Below are positions 8,292 through 17,066 of a stretch of DNA of 24,017 nt, piece after piece. Source of the DNA: Strigomonas culicis (taxonomy: Eukaryota > Euglenozoa > Kinetoplastea > Trypanosomatida > Trypanosomatidae); assembly GCA_000482145.1 (NCBI GenBank), contig AUXH01000281.1:1-24017 (forward strand), read 5' to 3'. The notes beneath the pieces are model-generated. The model ran no database searches and was not told the DNA's origin. It was given only the letters and a program-made list of their open reading frames with translations. The stretch's first letter is position 1, and the number at the start of each line of letters is the position of its first letter. Made by a program: the position numbers and the translations under genes.

Positions 8292-9425
8292 CTAATTCGC
8301 GTAAGCAAAGCTTACCGAGGCGTCGTCAGCGTTAAAAACGGTATAAACGCGCTTCATGAATACGTCTCCCAGAATCCACGCTGGTCCGATAGGACCTGGC
8401 AGATCCATGCCCATGATGCCAACAATGCACGTGTCGCCCGAGTCGCCAATGATGTAGTCCGAGGGCAGAAGCTCCCAGGCGACACCGCCAATGGTCAGCT
8501 TGAGGCTTGGCAGCTGCGGCACGCTCGCGCAAGGGACGTAGTACTGCTTGTTGTACGTTTGCTTTGCGCCCAAAATGCCGGCAATGGTCGTCTGCAGCTG
8601 CGTTGGGACGATGAGCATCGACGATCCTGAGTCCACGATGACCGTGACCTTGCCCGTCAGCTTGGTCGTACCGAGGCTTGCCTCTTCCATGTCGACGGTC
8701 CAGTACGTCTTGGTGGACAAGTCCACTCGCACCAGAGAGCCAACAAACCGCTCCTCGTTGTACCCACCCACGGTGAGCTCGCCCTCATTGGAGGAGTTGC
8801 GGGACAGATAAAAGGCAAACATATTCTTGAAGCCGGGATTGGACTTTGCGATGGAGAAAATGGGAGGCTCCACGTTCAGCACGGAGATACTGGGCCACCC
8901 CATGCCGCAGATGCCCTCAAATTTCGCCAGTGCGTATGCGAGGCCAAGGCCGGAGGCATCTGTGATGCCGGCAAACGTCTGCGGTGCACTGTAGCCTCCA
9001 ATGGTGACTGTGTCGGAAATGAAGTAGCCGCTTACGGGGCCGCTGCCGTACGTGATTTTGAACTCTCTCCCGTCTGGCTGCGATGTGCTGCTGGTGGAAG
9101 CTTTGTACCGAGATTTGAGCAAGCAGGACAAAGAGCAGTTGTTGGCAGGAACCCACAGATTACTGCTTCCTGTGTCGAAGATGACTTGGAACTTTTGCTC
9201 CGGTGTCCCGAGGGAGAGCTCACCGTAGTACTGAACGCCCATGAAGTCGTGGATAATGACCTTTCCATCCTCGCCCAGGTAGGGGCGTGCGACCGACTGC
9301 GGCATATTCGCACGGATCGCCTGAGCCAAGTTCATGCGACGCCTCAGGGGAATACGTGTGATCTCCGCCGACGTCACCGCGAAGGTGAGGAGAAGCACAA
9401 GAAACAAAAGGCGCACAGATGTCAT
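8292..9425 (-). CDS. Pepsin/cathepsin D-like aspartic protease (family A1), secreted or lysosomal
   Basis: The protein is 377 residues from ATG 9425. It has a signal peptide (hydrophobic residues 5-19) and a short basic propeptide typical of the family (ITRIPLRRRMNLAQAIR, about 22-38). The mature enzyme has both catalytic motifs, DTGSSNLWVP (Asp84) and VDSGSS (Asp265), the flap tyrosine in ITYGSG (Tyr126), the N-lobe loop with paired cysteines (Cys97, Cys101), and the C-terminal block GIMGMDLPGPIGPAWILGDVF plus YTVFN, very like cathepsin D and saccharopepsin. Length is normal. An in-frame ATG at 9608 would add 61 Phe/Ser-rich residues, but that region is a polypyrimidine tract with good AG acceptors, so 9425 is preferred. 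Likely role: acid proteolysis in the lysosome or outside the cell. The family call is very firm; the location is inferred. Confidence 0.95.
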   Translation of the reverse strand: MTSVRLLFLVLLLTFAVTSAEITRIPLRRRMNLAQAIRANMPQSVARPYLGEDGKVIIHDFMGVQYYGELSLGTPEQKFQVIFDTGSSNLWVPANNCSLSCLLKSRYKASTSSTSQPDGREFKITYGSGPVSGYFISDTVTIGGYSAPQTFAGITDASGLGLAYALAKFEGICGMGWPSISVLNVEPPIFSIAKSNPGFKNMFAFYLSRNSSNEGELTVGGYNEERFVGSLVRVDLSTKTYWTVDMEEASLGTTKLTGKVTVIVDSGSSMLIVPTQLQTTIAGILGAKQTYNKQYYVPCASVPQLPSLKLTIGGVAWELLPSDYIIGDSGDTCIVGIMGMDLPGPIGPAWILGDVFMKRVYTVFNADDASVSFAYAN

Positions 9426-9495
9426 CGTTAGTTGGACGAATTCAAAGAAAGAAAGAAAAAAGAGAAGCGCAAAATGACTGGAGCAACGATAACTT

Positions 9496-9540
9496 CTAAA
9501 CGGGAAAAAGAAACTGATAGAAAAGAGGATTAAAAAAAAA
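9496..9540 (-). promoter_or_regulatory. Polypyrimidine tract and predicted trans-splice acceptor of the protease gene
   Basis: On the minus strand a pyrimidine-rich run ends TTTCTTTTTCCCGTTTAG, with the AG at 9497-9496; a second AG (CTATCAG) lies about 21 bases upstream. The 5' UTR from 9495 would be 70 bases. This placement also excludes the in-frame ATG at 9608 from the mRNA. Confidence 0.5.
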
Positions 9541-10253
9541 GGAGTGGAAGGAGTGAGAGAGGGGAGGGGGAAAAAACAATACAAAACGCATAAACCGATA
9601 TCTATCATTAAAAAAACAATAGGTAATGCATGTACACAAAGATGCTAGTCCCCGTCCGACGGAAGACCACGGTAATAATTGAAAGGAGTAAAAAAAAAAG
9701 GAAACAAAAAAAGGAAGAACGAAAGAAAAAGACGCCGCACACAAACGCAAGGCAATCCAATGTATATTAATAATGCACTTTGCATTTTTTTTTTGCTCTT
9801 GTTAGTTTGTGTACGCTTTCCTATCTGATGCGTCCATGAATTAGTAGTGGGTATAAATTTCTTAGTGCTGTTTATTATAATATATTAATAAGTTAAGGTT
9901 TTTCGTTTTTTTGTTTGAGTTTTTTGTATAGTGTTTTTTATTACTATTTTTCTTGATGTCGTTTTATATTGTTTTTTTTTTTTACTTTCACTGTTAATGT
10001 GCTACTCTTATTATTATTATTATTATTATTATTTTGATCCCCTTTTGTTATTATGCATTCACCCAATTCCGAGTTTATAATGTGTCGTATACACGGAGAG
10101 AGGAGGGACAAGAAAGGAAAAGAAAAAAGAAGCACTGTAGGGGAAAAAGTGAAAAACAAAATGCAGTGATATCAAGGGGAAGAAGAAAAAAAAAAGAGAG
10201 AAAAGGTCTTTTGATATTATCGATGAGAGCTGTCCTCCACGTAGCGGCTATGT
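9541..10253. other. Spacer between protease and pyruvate kinase genes
   Basis: Low-complexity spacer. Plus-strand purine runs (9530-9575, 9685-9735, 10095-10205) flank a T-rich core (9785-10040) that is A-rich in the transcript, presumably the pyruvate kinase 3' UTR. It carries a (TTA)n microsatellite. No gene is supported. Confidence 0.6.
10008..10034. repeat. (TTA)n trinucleotide microsatellite, about 9 units
   Basis: Uninterrupted tta units on the plus strand (AAT-type repeats in the transcript) in the likely 3' UTR of pyruvate kinase. Confidence 0.9.
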
Positions 10254-11753
10254 TTAATCGACAGTGACGATTCGCGTCTGGTTAGCATAACCCTTAACCT
10301 TGTGGTCCGCGTGAATGACTACGACGCGGTTTCCAGATGAGACGAACCCCTTCATCTTGGCGTAATTGATGCCCGTGGACACACGACCCTCCTTATCCTG
10401 GTCATCACCCTGCTTCTCCGCGTCGAAAAAGACGCTATCCACGCCCTGTGTAATGTTCAGCTGGCGGCACGTGGTCATGCGGGTGGCCACGCACACAATC
10501 GGACACGCCGGGCGATACTTGGCGACCAGGCGGGCGCTCTTACCACTGTTGCTCAGGACAATGAGGGCCTTCGCCTCCACCTCGTAGGCGGAGTTGACCG
10601 CGCTGCTGCACACGGCCTCCTCCGGGCTCATGGGGATCTTCTGCAGCTTCTTGATGCTGTCGAACAGCACGTACTCGTTCGTCGCGCTCTGCGCCTCCAC
10701 GCAGATGCGGGCCATGTACTGAACGACCTCGTTCGGGTACTTCCCCTTTGCCGTTTCGCCCGAAAGCATGACGCAGTCCGCGCCGTTGAAAACCGCATTG
10801 GCCACGTCGGACACCTCCGCGCGCGTCGGCCGGGGGTTCGTTGTCATGCTCTCCAGCATTTGCGTCGCGCAGATGACCGGCTTGCCCGCCACGTTGCACT
10901 TGCTGATGAGGATCTTCTGCGCCACAACGACCTTCTCGGCGGGAATCTCCACACCGAGATCGCCGCGGGCCACCATGATGCCGTCGCTGTTTTCAATGAT
11001 GGCGTCAATGTTCTGGACACCCTGGTGGTTCTCGATCTTGGAGATGATCATGATGTCGCGGCCCTTGCCGCCGAGGGCGGCGCGCACCTCCTTCACCTGC
11101 TCGGACGTCCGGATGAAGGACGCAAAAATCATGTCCACGCCCTGGCTGACGCCAAACGCCAGGTCGACGCAATCCTTTTCGGAGACAGCAGGGAGGTCCA
11201 CCTCACAGCCGGGCAGGTTCACGCCGCGGCGATCGGAGACCGTGTGGGAGTTCAGCACGACACACTTGAGCGTCGTGTCGTCCTCGCGGCTCTGCACCTG
11301 AAGAATGAGAATGCCATCGTCGATGTAGATGTAGCCACCCGGCTTCACCACCGTGGGCAAGTTTTTGTAGTCGATATAAAACTTCTCCTTGGTGCCCTTC
11401 TCGAAGAAGGCGGGGTTCGTCGTGACGGAGCACTGACTGCCACGCTCCAGCAATGCCTCGCCGCCAACGAACAGACCGGTACGGATCTCGGGACCCTTTG
11501 TGTCCAGCGCAATGGCAATGTTGACACCGAGTTCAGCCGCCGCCTGTCGCACGTTGTCAATCGTCGACTTGTGGTACTCGTGCGAGCCGTGAGAGAAGTT
11601 CATGCGGGCAACGGACATACCAGACTGGATCAGTCCCTTGAGCGCCGCGACGCTCTGCGTGCTGGGGCCAATGGTGCATATGATGCGGTTGGCGCGGTAC
11701 GGAGACAGTGGCTCAAAAATGGAAAGCTGCAAATTATGCTCGAGCTGGGTCAT
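10254..11753 (-). CDS. PYK: Pyruvate kinase (phosphoenolpyruvate + ADP to pyruvate + ATP)
   Basis: The protein is 499 residues, the same length as known trypanosomatid pyruvate kinases, and starts MTQLEHN like them. Visible signatures are the N-terminal substrate block RIICTIGPSTQS, ARMNFSHGSHEYH, the catalytic lysine segment MIISKIENHQG, and the metal/substrate loop ARGDLGVEIPAEK. In the C domain, the residues known to bind fructose 2,6-bisphosphate in the Leishmania enzyme are kept (Lys454, Arg457 and His481 here, from KEGR and HADHKVKGYANQ), so I expect the same allosteric activation rather than by fructose 1,6-bisphosphate. There is no SKL-type end, in line with the cytosolic location known for the family. 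It carries out the last step of glycolysis after the glycosomal steps. Antisense frames across it are shadows of its codon bias. Confidence 0.98.
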   Translation of the reverse strand: MTQLEHNLQLSIFEPLSPYRANRIICTIGPSTQSVAALKGLIQSGMSVARMNFSHGSHEYHKSTIDNVRQAAAELGVNIAIALDTKGPEIRTGLFVGGEALLERGSQCSVTTNPAFFEKGTKEKFYIDYKNLPTVVKPGGYIYIDDGILILQVQSREDDTTLKCVVLNSHTVSDRRGVNLPGCEVDLPAVSEKDCVDLAFGVSQGVDMIFASFIRTSEQVKEVRAALGGKGRDIMIISKIENHQGVQNIDAIIENSDGIMVARGDLGVEIPAEKVVVAQKILISKCNVAGKPVICATQMLESMTTNPRPTRAEVSDVANAVFNGADCVMLSGETAKGKYPNEVVQYMARICVEAQSATNEYVLFDSIKKLQKIPMSPEEAVCSSAVNSAYEVEAKALIVLSNSGKSARLVAKYRPACPIVCVATRMTTCRQLNITQGVDSVFFDAEKQGDDQDKEGRVSTGINYAKMKGFVSSGNRVVVIHADHKVKGYANQTRIVTVD

Positions 11754-12120
11754 GATGATAAGGATTGAAGGAAAAGAAGATCCACAGAAAAAAGGGGTTC
11801 TAATGAACGATGTATATAGATATATATAGATATATGTATATTTGTTTTGCTATCACTATTTTTTTTTTCTTTCGGTGAGAGAAACGGAGAAGGGGGAAGA
11901 TAAAAAAAAGAAAGAACTGACAAATAACAACAAAATGGAGCGTGAATAAAGTCTTAAAGCGGTATGGTATAAAAGGGCAAGAAGAGGGGAAAGAACAAAA
12001 ATTTAAAAAAAAATGAAAAGAAAAATAAAAAGAGACCGTGTGAAAAAAAAAAAGTAGACACATACAGATAAAACAAGTAAACGGAGTTACTCCTATTCTG
12101 AAAAGTGGAGCAGCATTGCA
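11754..12120. other. Spacer upstream of pyruvate kinase
   Basis: AT-rich spacer. The minus strand has a strong pyrimidine tract at about 11872-11908 followed by AG candidates (the first at 11870-11869), which would give a 5' UTR near 115 bases. A short TATA/TAGATA-rich stretch lies at 11812-11840. Purine runs at 11985-12055 belong to the spacer before it. No gene seen. Confidence 0.55.
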
Positions 12121-14283
12121 TCATTGTTTAATTACAGCCGAACATACAAGCGACGCAAATCGAAATCGCTCTCCGCTCTTCGGATGATTCAAGGGAACAA
12201 CCCGATAGCCTCCTCGCAGAACCTTCACGGGGAGAGCGGCAGTGGCAATCGCCTTGTGATTTCTGTTTTCATCGATACCGAACACACGAATGCAGAGAAC
12301 ATCAAGATCAAAAAAGGAACCGCGGAAAGTGTACGTTTCGTTCCAGAGGGGGTGCGCAGTGTCACCCTTAACGACCCGTGTCTCGTGGCATTCGTCTCGG
12401 TCTCCATAAAGCCACGCTCTCACATAGGAATCGATGCGGCCGACCGTCACTTCTCCTTCGGAAATGTGGGAGCCAGAGGCAATTGTAAATTGCAATGTAA
12501 AGGGAGCCCCCTCAAGTTTGCCGCCGCCTGGGTCGCGAAGCAGCGGAGGCTTCAAAACATAGCCGCATCCGCCGCTCTGGTGTAAAAAAAAGCCCTCATT
12601 GACGCACATCTCTAGATCCCGTGTCTGGAAGTTGAGTGCCACCACGTGACAGCCCAGTCGCCAGCACACCATCGGGTCATAATTGGTAGACGTCACGCGA
12701 GAGCCCGCCGGGTACACACGAGACAGCATCTTTGTGTTTTGCTTTACAAATTCCATACTGGTGTTGTTCCTCCGGATGGAGTTAATCTGACTCTCCGAAT
12801 AGCTCTGCACGTTGTACACTCGCGCGTCGTCCCCCCAGGACGAGGTCTTGATGGAGCCGATTGTGGTGCAGTCACAGAGCGACACGCTGGAGTTTGGAGA
12901 AGCGCAGCACCGGTCTGGTCGGACTCCACTGCCCTCAACATCCTTCATATCGTCATCACCATTGGCATCTGCCTTCCATTTGACCATAATTTTGCCCTCC
13001 AAATTATGAAGGGTGAAATCCCTACACTGGCCTGGCAGCAGTAACTTGTCTCCAAAGACCGTCTGCATGATGGTGGCGATGGTGCTGCACTGCGCGTCGC
13101 TCGTGTGCACCTCAAGCGACAGGATCACAGGCATCCGGCGTGCCGCCGGTGACACCCCCACGGGCGCCTGAAAAGCGTACTCGTTGATCACCTTCACCAC
13201 GTCTTCAAACAGTATCTTCGTCGTGGCTGTATACCCGTGGTAGACAACGGGCCTGCCGCCGGGTCCATCCCAGCAATCAATCTCGACGCAGCGGCAACCA
13301 CTGAGCAAGGCGTCCCGGTACGGATCCGTCGAGCTCCGCGACGTGAGCTGATCACCGGTTAAATACGTGTTATGTGAGCTCATGATATAGTAGCACGTGA
13401 GTGGGTACTGGGTATGTGCCGCGGTGTATGACTGCTCAGAAGGGTCGATGATGGAATTGTGAACCGGGTCGATCAGAAAGGCGGAAAACAGCTCGTAGGT
13501 GAGCGCACGTTTAGGACCACACAAAAAGTCGAAAAGATCCTTCACCTTGACATCGCAAGCTGTCCGCTGCACGGCAAGAAAGTGGGCAAACTCGTTCATA
13601 TTCATGCCTTTATCTGGATAGGAGCAAAGTGAGCTGAATATTTGCTGAAATTCATTGTGAATAATGAATGGACGAATGAAACGTTCAAAACCAGCAAAAT
13701 CGAGGTACATACTATTGTCACGATCCACCAGCTTGAACCGTGCCGCGATTTCCTCTTGATCCGTGCGGCCCACAATTTGAACCATCAGCAACACAATGTC
13801 GTGGAACGACAGCCGCTCATCACGTCTGCGGTTTGCCCTTGCCCAATAGAAGTCGATCATGGCATCAAAAGTGTCAAAAGAGTCGCTGCCGCTCACTTCT
13901 AGTAGTTGATATTTGGTGAATAATTGGAGCCACGTCGCGCGGTCAATTCTTGTATTCACCACGAAGGTTGCGTCGACTCCCATGCGCAGGGCCACCTCAA
14001 AACAGTACTGGAACTGTTTGACTTTAAGCGCCCGGTGCGCCTGGCTGCCTTCGTCGATCTCTACAATCTGCACAACATCTGCGAAGAGTATACAGTGTAG
14101 TTTTTTAATGGCAGGGTCGATAAAGAGCCCATGTTTTTGCTCGTCCAAACGAACATGCAAATCCTTCTGCTTTCCGGACTTGGTCAGAAGGGTAAGAGTC
14201 ACACCTTGAGAGCTAAGGTCATCCTCCAATGACCCTAACTGCTGTGCCGCCAGTGCACCCAATGAAGAAGAATAACCGCTCAT
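12121..14283 (-). CDS. Phosphoinositide-specific phospholipase C, PLC-delta-like
   Basis: The protein is 720 residues with the order of a delta-type PLC: a PH-like N-terminal region (about 25-130), EF-hand region (about 150-280), X box (about 292-440), linker (440-515), Y box (about 516-585) and C2 domain (about 595-715). Catalytic features in X are His304 (SSHNTYL), Glu334/Asp336 (CVEIDCWDG), His349 (VYHGY) and Glu391 (SLEVHTS). It should hydrolyse PIP2 to IP3 and diacylglycerol at membranes in a calcium-dependent way. The most visible EF loop starts at Asp187 (DRDNSMYLD) but has Gly instead of Glu at loop position 12, so its calcium binding is doubtful. The N terminus is MSGY, without a Gly2 for myristoylation. 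An in-frame TAG directly before the ATG fixes the start. The linker has a Cys-rich patch (about 459-471). Confidence 0.96.
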   Translation of the reverse strand: MSGYSSSLGALAAQQLGSLEDDLSSQGVTLTLLTKSGKQKDLHVRLDEQKHGLFIDPAIKKLHCILFADVVQIVEIDEGSQAHRALKVKQFQYCFEVALRMGVDATFVVNTRIDRATWLQLFTKYQLLEVSGSDSFDTFDAMIDFYWARANRRRDERLSFHDIVLLMVQIVGRTDQEEIAARFKLVDRDNSMYLDFAGFERFIRPFIIHNEFQQIFSSLCSYPDKGMNMNEFAHFLAVQRTACDVKVKDLFDFLCGPKRALTYELFSAFLIDPVHNSIIDPSEQSYTAAHTQYPLTCYYIMSSHNTYLTGDQLTSRSSTDPYRDALLSGCRCVEIDCWDGPGGRPVVYHGYTATTKILFEDVVKVINEYAFQAPVGVSPAARRMPVILSLEVHTSDAQCSTIATIMQTVFGDKLLLPGQCRDFTLHNLEGKIMVKWKADANGDDDMKDVEGSGVRPDRCCASPNSSVSLCDCTTIGSIKTSSWGDDARVYNVQSYSESQINSIRRNNTSMEFVKQNTKMLSRVYPAGSRVTSTNYDPMVCWRLGCHVVALNFQTRDLEMCVNEGFFLHQSGGCGYVLKPPLLRDPGGGKLEGAPFTLQFTIASGSHISEGEVTVGRIDSYVRAWLYGDRDECHETRVVKGDTAHPLWNETYTFRGSFFDLDVLCIRVFGIDENRNHKAIATAALPVKVLRGGYRVVPLNHPKSGERFRFASLVCSAVIKQ

Positions 14284-14305
14284 CTATAATAATGGTTTAA
14301 ATGAA

Positions 14306-14365
14306 CTGAGTAACGATGAAGTGAGATGATAAAATGAACGAAAAAAGAAAAGGGGAAGAAAACTA
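14306..14365 (-). promoter_or_regulatory. Polypyrimidine tract and predicted trans-splice acceptor of PI-PLC
   Basis: The minus strand has a C/T-rich run at about 14340-14362 and then the first good acceptor GTTACTCAG, with the AG at 14307-14306, giving a 22-base 5' UTR. Predicted only. Confidence 0.45.
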
Positions 14366-14767
14366 CAAAATAAAAAAAGAGAAAAAAAGAAGGGATCAGT
14401 TGTGCTTCCACTATTCAAACTGCCGTTACGGACGCAACTAGGAGTTGAATTCGTAGTGAGAAATTGAATCCCTCTATGACGTCAAAAAGAGAAAAAAAGA
14501 AAAAAAAACACTACGCACGTAAAAGGGAAAAAAGAAAAAAGGCTATCACGGGAAGAAAACAAGCAAAGAAAAGGAAAAAGAGAGAAAGAGAAGAAAAGAA
14601 ATAGAAGATGTGGAGTGCAGTCATACGAATATGATTTTGGTACGTAAGCATGGTCGAATGCAAACGTTATGTACCAAAAAAAAAAAAGAGTCTACTAGGG
14701 AAGGTTAAGCGAGAGAGGGAGTGGGAAGAAAACAAAAACAAAAACGTTCGCATAAAAGGGTGAATTA
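14366..14767. other. Purine-rich spacer between PI-PLC and E1 beta genes
   Basis: The plus strand is dominated by A/G runs (14366-14395, 14488-14610, 14675-14745), which are pyrimidine tracts in the transcript. It presumably contains the 3' UTR of E1 beta and the PI-PLC upstream flank. No gene, RNA or longer repeat seen. Confidence 0.55.
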
Positions 14768-15862
14768 CTAAAAGCCTACAACATTCTTAATTGCCTCATA
14801 AAGCTTGTATTCATTCGGTAAGTACATGCGCTCATGAAGAGGGTGGGCCGTGTCGAGGCCGCACACCCTTGTGGGCGGCGCCTCAAGAGAGAGGAAGCAG
14901 TCCTCCACTATGCTGGAGACGAGCTCCGCACCGTAACCACTTGTCTTGGGAGCCTCATGCGTTACAATCACCCTTCCTGTCTTCTTCACCGACTGGGCCA
15001 CCAGCTCTCGGTCCCACGGACGAAGGCTTCTAAGGTCGATCAGCTCGACCGAGATGCCGTCGGCTTTGGCCATTTCGGCCGCCTTTGCAGCCACATACAC
15101 TTGGCTCCCATATGTGACGATGCTCACATCCTTCCCCTGGAGCAGCACGCGCCCCTTCCCCAGTGGCAGCGTGTAGTAGTCAGGGTTCACCTCCTCGATG
15201 GCGCTGCGATACAAGATCTTCGGCTCGAAGAACAAGCACGGATCATTGTCCTCCACGCACTGCAGGAAGAGACCCTTTGCCTCTGCAGGCGAAGAGGGCA
15301 TGACGATTTTAACCCCCGCGCAGTGGTTGAAGTACGCCTCGACGCTCTGCGAGTGGTACACGCCACCGTGGCCCACAGCGGAGCACGGCGCACGTATCAC
15401 CATACCGCAGTTAAACTGGCCCCCCGTGCGATACCGGTACTTGGCCGCCTCATTCACTATCTGGTCAAAAGCAGGAAAGATGTAGTCGGCGAACTGCACC
15501 TCCGCTATCGGCTTCCACCCCACGGCAGCCATGCCCACCGCGAACCCGACGATGCCTTGTTCCGTCAAGGGCGAGTTGAAAACCCGCTCCGGTCCGTGCT
15601 TCTTGAGCAGATCGAGGGAACAGCGGAACACGCCACCGAACGCGACGTCTTCGCCAAGCAAGACCGTCTTCTCGCGCGAAAGGGCATGGTCCAGGGCGGA
15701 GTTGATCGACTGAAATAGATTCATCTTCACTCCCCCGGAACGTGCATGCGCTTCCTCGGCTGGCACTGAGTCAAATGTAAATTCAGTTGGAACGATGCCA
15801 ACGCATCGGATCTGTGATGCGATCAAAGGCCGTGCAGGGATCCCACAGAAGCGTCGCATCAT
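14768..15862 (-). CDS. BCKDHB: 2-oxoisovalerate (branched-chain 2-oxoacid) dehydrogenase E1 beta subunit, mitochondrial
   Basis: The protein is 364 residues. It begins with a basic, Arg-containing leader (MMRRFCGIPARPLIAS) that looks like a mitochondrial presequence. The core shows the E1 beta landmarks: LLGEDVAFGGVFRCSLDL, RVFNSPLTEQGIVGFAVG, EVQFADYIFPAFDQIVNEAAKYRYR, APCSAVGHGGVYHSQS and the C-terminal block with IDLRSLRPWD and VTHEAPKTSG. The GGVFRC and YRYRTGGQF motifs favour the branched-chain enzyme over pyruvate dehydrogenase E1 beta. With an E1 alpha subunit (not in this window) it performs TPP-dependent decarboxylation of the 2-oxo acids of Leu, Ile and Val. Two adjacent ATG codons open the frame; the first is used here, and the choice changes one residue. 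Confidence 0.95.
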   Translation of the reverse strand: MMRRFCGIPARPLIASQIRCVGIVPTEFTFDSVPAEEAHARSGGVKMNLFQSINSALDHALSREKTVLLGEDVAFGGVFRCSLDLLKKHGPERVFNSPLTEQGIVGFAVGMAAVGWKPIAEVQFADYIFPAFDQIVNEAAKYRYRTGGQFNCGMVIRAPCSAVGHGGVYHSQSVEAYFNHCAGVKIVMPSSPAEAKGLFLQCVEDNDPCLFFEPKILYRSAIEEVNPDYYTLPLGKGRVLLQGKDVSIVTYGSQVYVAAKAAEMAKADGISVELIDLRSLRPWDRELVAQSVKKTGRVIVTHEAPKTSGYGAELVSSIVEDCFLSLEAPPTRVCGLDTAHPLHERMYLPNEYKLYEAIKNVVGF

Positions 15863-15929
15863 TCAGAACGATAAATGTTGAGTTTAAAAAGAAGAAGGGA
15901 CGATAGCAAGTAGTTTTTTTTTTCTACAA

Positions 15930-15945
15930 CTAGGAAGAGGGTAGA
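15930..15945 (-). promoter_or_regulatory. Predicted trans-splice acceptor of the E1 beta gene
   Basis: The minus strand reads CCCTCTTCCTAG with the AG at 15931-15930 and a 67-base leader to ATG 15862. A second pyrimidine run nearer the gene (about 15888-15899) is not followed by any AG before the ATG, which supports the upstream site. Confidence 0.45.
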
Positions 15946-16093
15946 AATAAGGTTCTTTGAAATAATGGCAAAGCCGAAGGGAGGGGACACATCAACACAG
16001 GAAAAAGGAAAAGGCGAAAATAGTGGGAAACACAACCCTAGCACGGCAGGCGAGCAAAAACGGCAAGTCACCTCAGGTAGTCACGTGTTCTAT

Positions 16094-16672
16094 CTAAAGA
16101 GAAAAAAAATTGTAGTTTTCCAAGGTAGCAGTGTAAAACGGATGCTTTACAGTTCGTGGCTCAGCTCTAGCCTCTGTGGGAAAAAGAGCCTTATTCGAGG
16201 GCATCGTATCCTCCTTCTCTTTAAAAGGACTGTCTGCCTCGGCGGGTGCCGGAATAACAACCACCCGGTCAATCTCTGGAGATGCACTCGGTTCTATGGT
16301 CAGCATTGTATCGTCGAGATCCTGGGAGGCCAACTGCGCAAGTGTGAGAAAATCGGAGCGCGGCTCCTCCGTCGCGAGGCCACTTCCCGCAGTGGATGCA
16401 AGCGCGTGGTGCACAGCGACGTCGGGGGTGACGCGTGCAGGAAGGGTAACGGGATCGTCGGCTAAAGGCGGTTTCGGGGGCTCTAAAGGTGTCCGTCGCG
16501 CGTGTGCCTGAGCTGCGCGGTATCGCGCCTTGGGAGTACTCACTTCACCTGCCTTTGTCTCACTGTGCCGCGGTGCCTTTGGCTTCGCACGAGACCCTTC
16601 AGAGAAGGATAAAGTAGGCCGTTCTTCACGCGCAACCCGCTGACTTGTGGATGTACTGTTGCTCTTTTGCAT
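16094..16672 (-). CDS. Hypothetical low-complexity protein, 192 residues
   Basis: Starting at ATG 16672 the protein has 192 residues and no recognised family. The first ~75 residues are basic and rich in Ser, Arg, Lys and Pro (probably disordered). The middle (about 75-130) is Pro/Ala-rich, and the C-terminal third is acidic with short hydrophobic steps such as FLTLAQLASQDLDDTML and IDRVVVIPAPAEADSPF. No signal peptide or membrane segment follows from this start. The frame is open further upstream (in-frame ATG at 16804 and a TTG at 16891), but that part is Leu/Ser/Cys-rich translation of the polypyrimidine tract and lies before a strong acceptor, so 16672 is preferred. Higher GC than the flanks and its place between two real genes with the right spacing support a genuine gene. 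Confidence 0.65.
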   Translation of the reverse strand: MQKSNSTSTSQRVAREERPTLSFSEGSRAKPKAPRHSETKAGEVSTPKARYRAAQAHARRTPLEPPKPPLADDPVTLPARVTPDVAVHHALASTAGSGLATEEPRSDFLTLAQLASQDLDDTMLTIEPSASPEIDRVVVIPAPAEADSPFKEKEDTMPSNKALFPTEARAEPRTVKHPFYTATLENYNFFSL

Positions 16673-16731
16673 CAATGATATGAGTATGAATGTGTGAGAA
16701 AGGAGACAGTCTCTATTAACCGAAAAGAGCA

Positions 16732-16783
16732 CTGAGAAAAGAAGAGGGGAACAAAGAGAGGGAGAGAGAGAAGAAGGACAGGG
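16732..16783 (-). promoter_or_regulatory. Strong polypyrimidine tract and predicted trans-splice acceptor
   Basis: The minus strand has nearly pure C/T from about 16783 to 16735, ending TTTTCTCAG with the AG at 16733-16732. This is the clearest acceptor in the window; it gives a 59-base leader to ATG 16672 and decides the start of the hypothetical protein. Confidence 0.6.
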
Positions 16784-17066
16784 TAAATAGCAGGTAATGG
16801 GCATAAGTTCTAAACACGCATCAGAAAAATTGGATTTTTTGAATAATAATAATAATAATAATAAAATGTTCGTTGAGGGGAATTCATTCAAAGGTACAGA
16901 GTTTACAGTTGCACTTGTTCAAAAAAAAAATGAAAAAAAAAACAGTGAGACGAAGTGCCTGTCTATTTTACATCATGTATATATGTACACGGATTTGTGG
17001 AGGGGGGGGGGGACGTAGAGAGCATAACTAAATATTCATGCGAGCAGCGAATCCTAGTGCAACCCT
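16784..17066. other. Spacer with (AAT)n and poly(G)
   Basis: Spacer between the CFAP99-like gene and the hypothetical gene. It holds an (AAT)n run at 16842-16863 (about 7 units) and an 11-base G run at 17002-17012 (poly(C) in the transcript). It is presumably 3' UTR of the CFAP99-like gene. No gene seen. Confidence 0.7.

Noticed and set aside
9426..9608. Upstream in-frame ATG extending the protease by 61 residues
   Set aside because: The extension is Phe/Ser/Leu-rich translation of a polypyrimidine tract, predicted acceptors lie downstream of it, and a proper signal peptide follows at 9425.
10860..11768. 302-codon plus-strand frame
   Set aside because: Antisense to pyruvate kinase; it follows from the GC-rich third positions of that gene and has no family features.
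14834..15718. 294-codon plus-strand frame
   Set aside because: Antisense shadow of the E1 beta gene, rich in His/Arg/Leu as expected from reversed codons.
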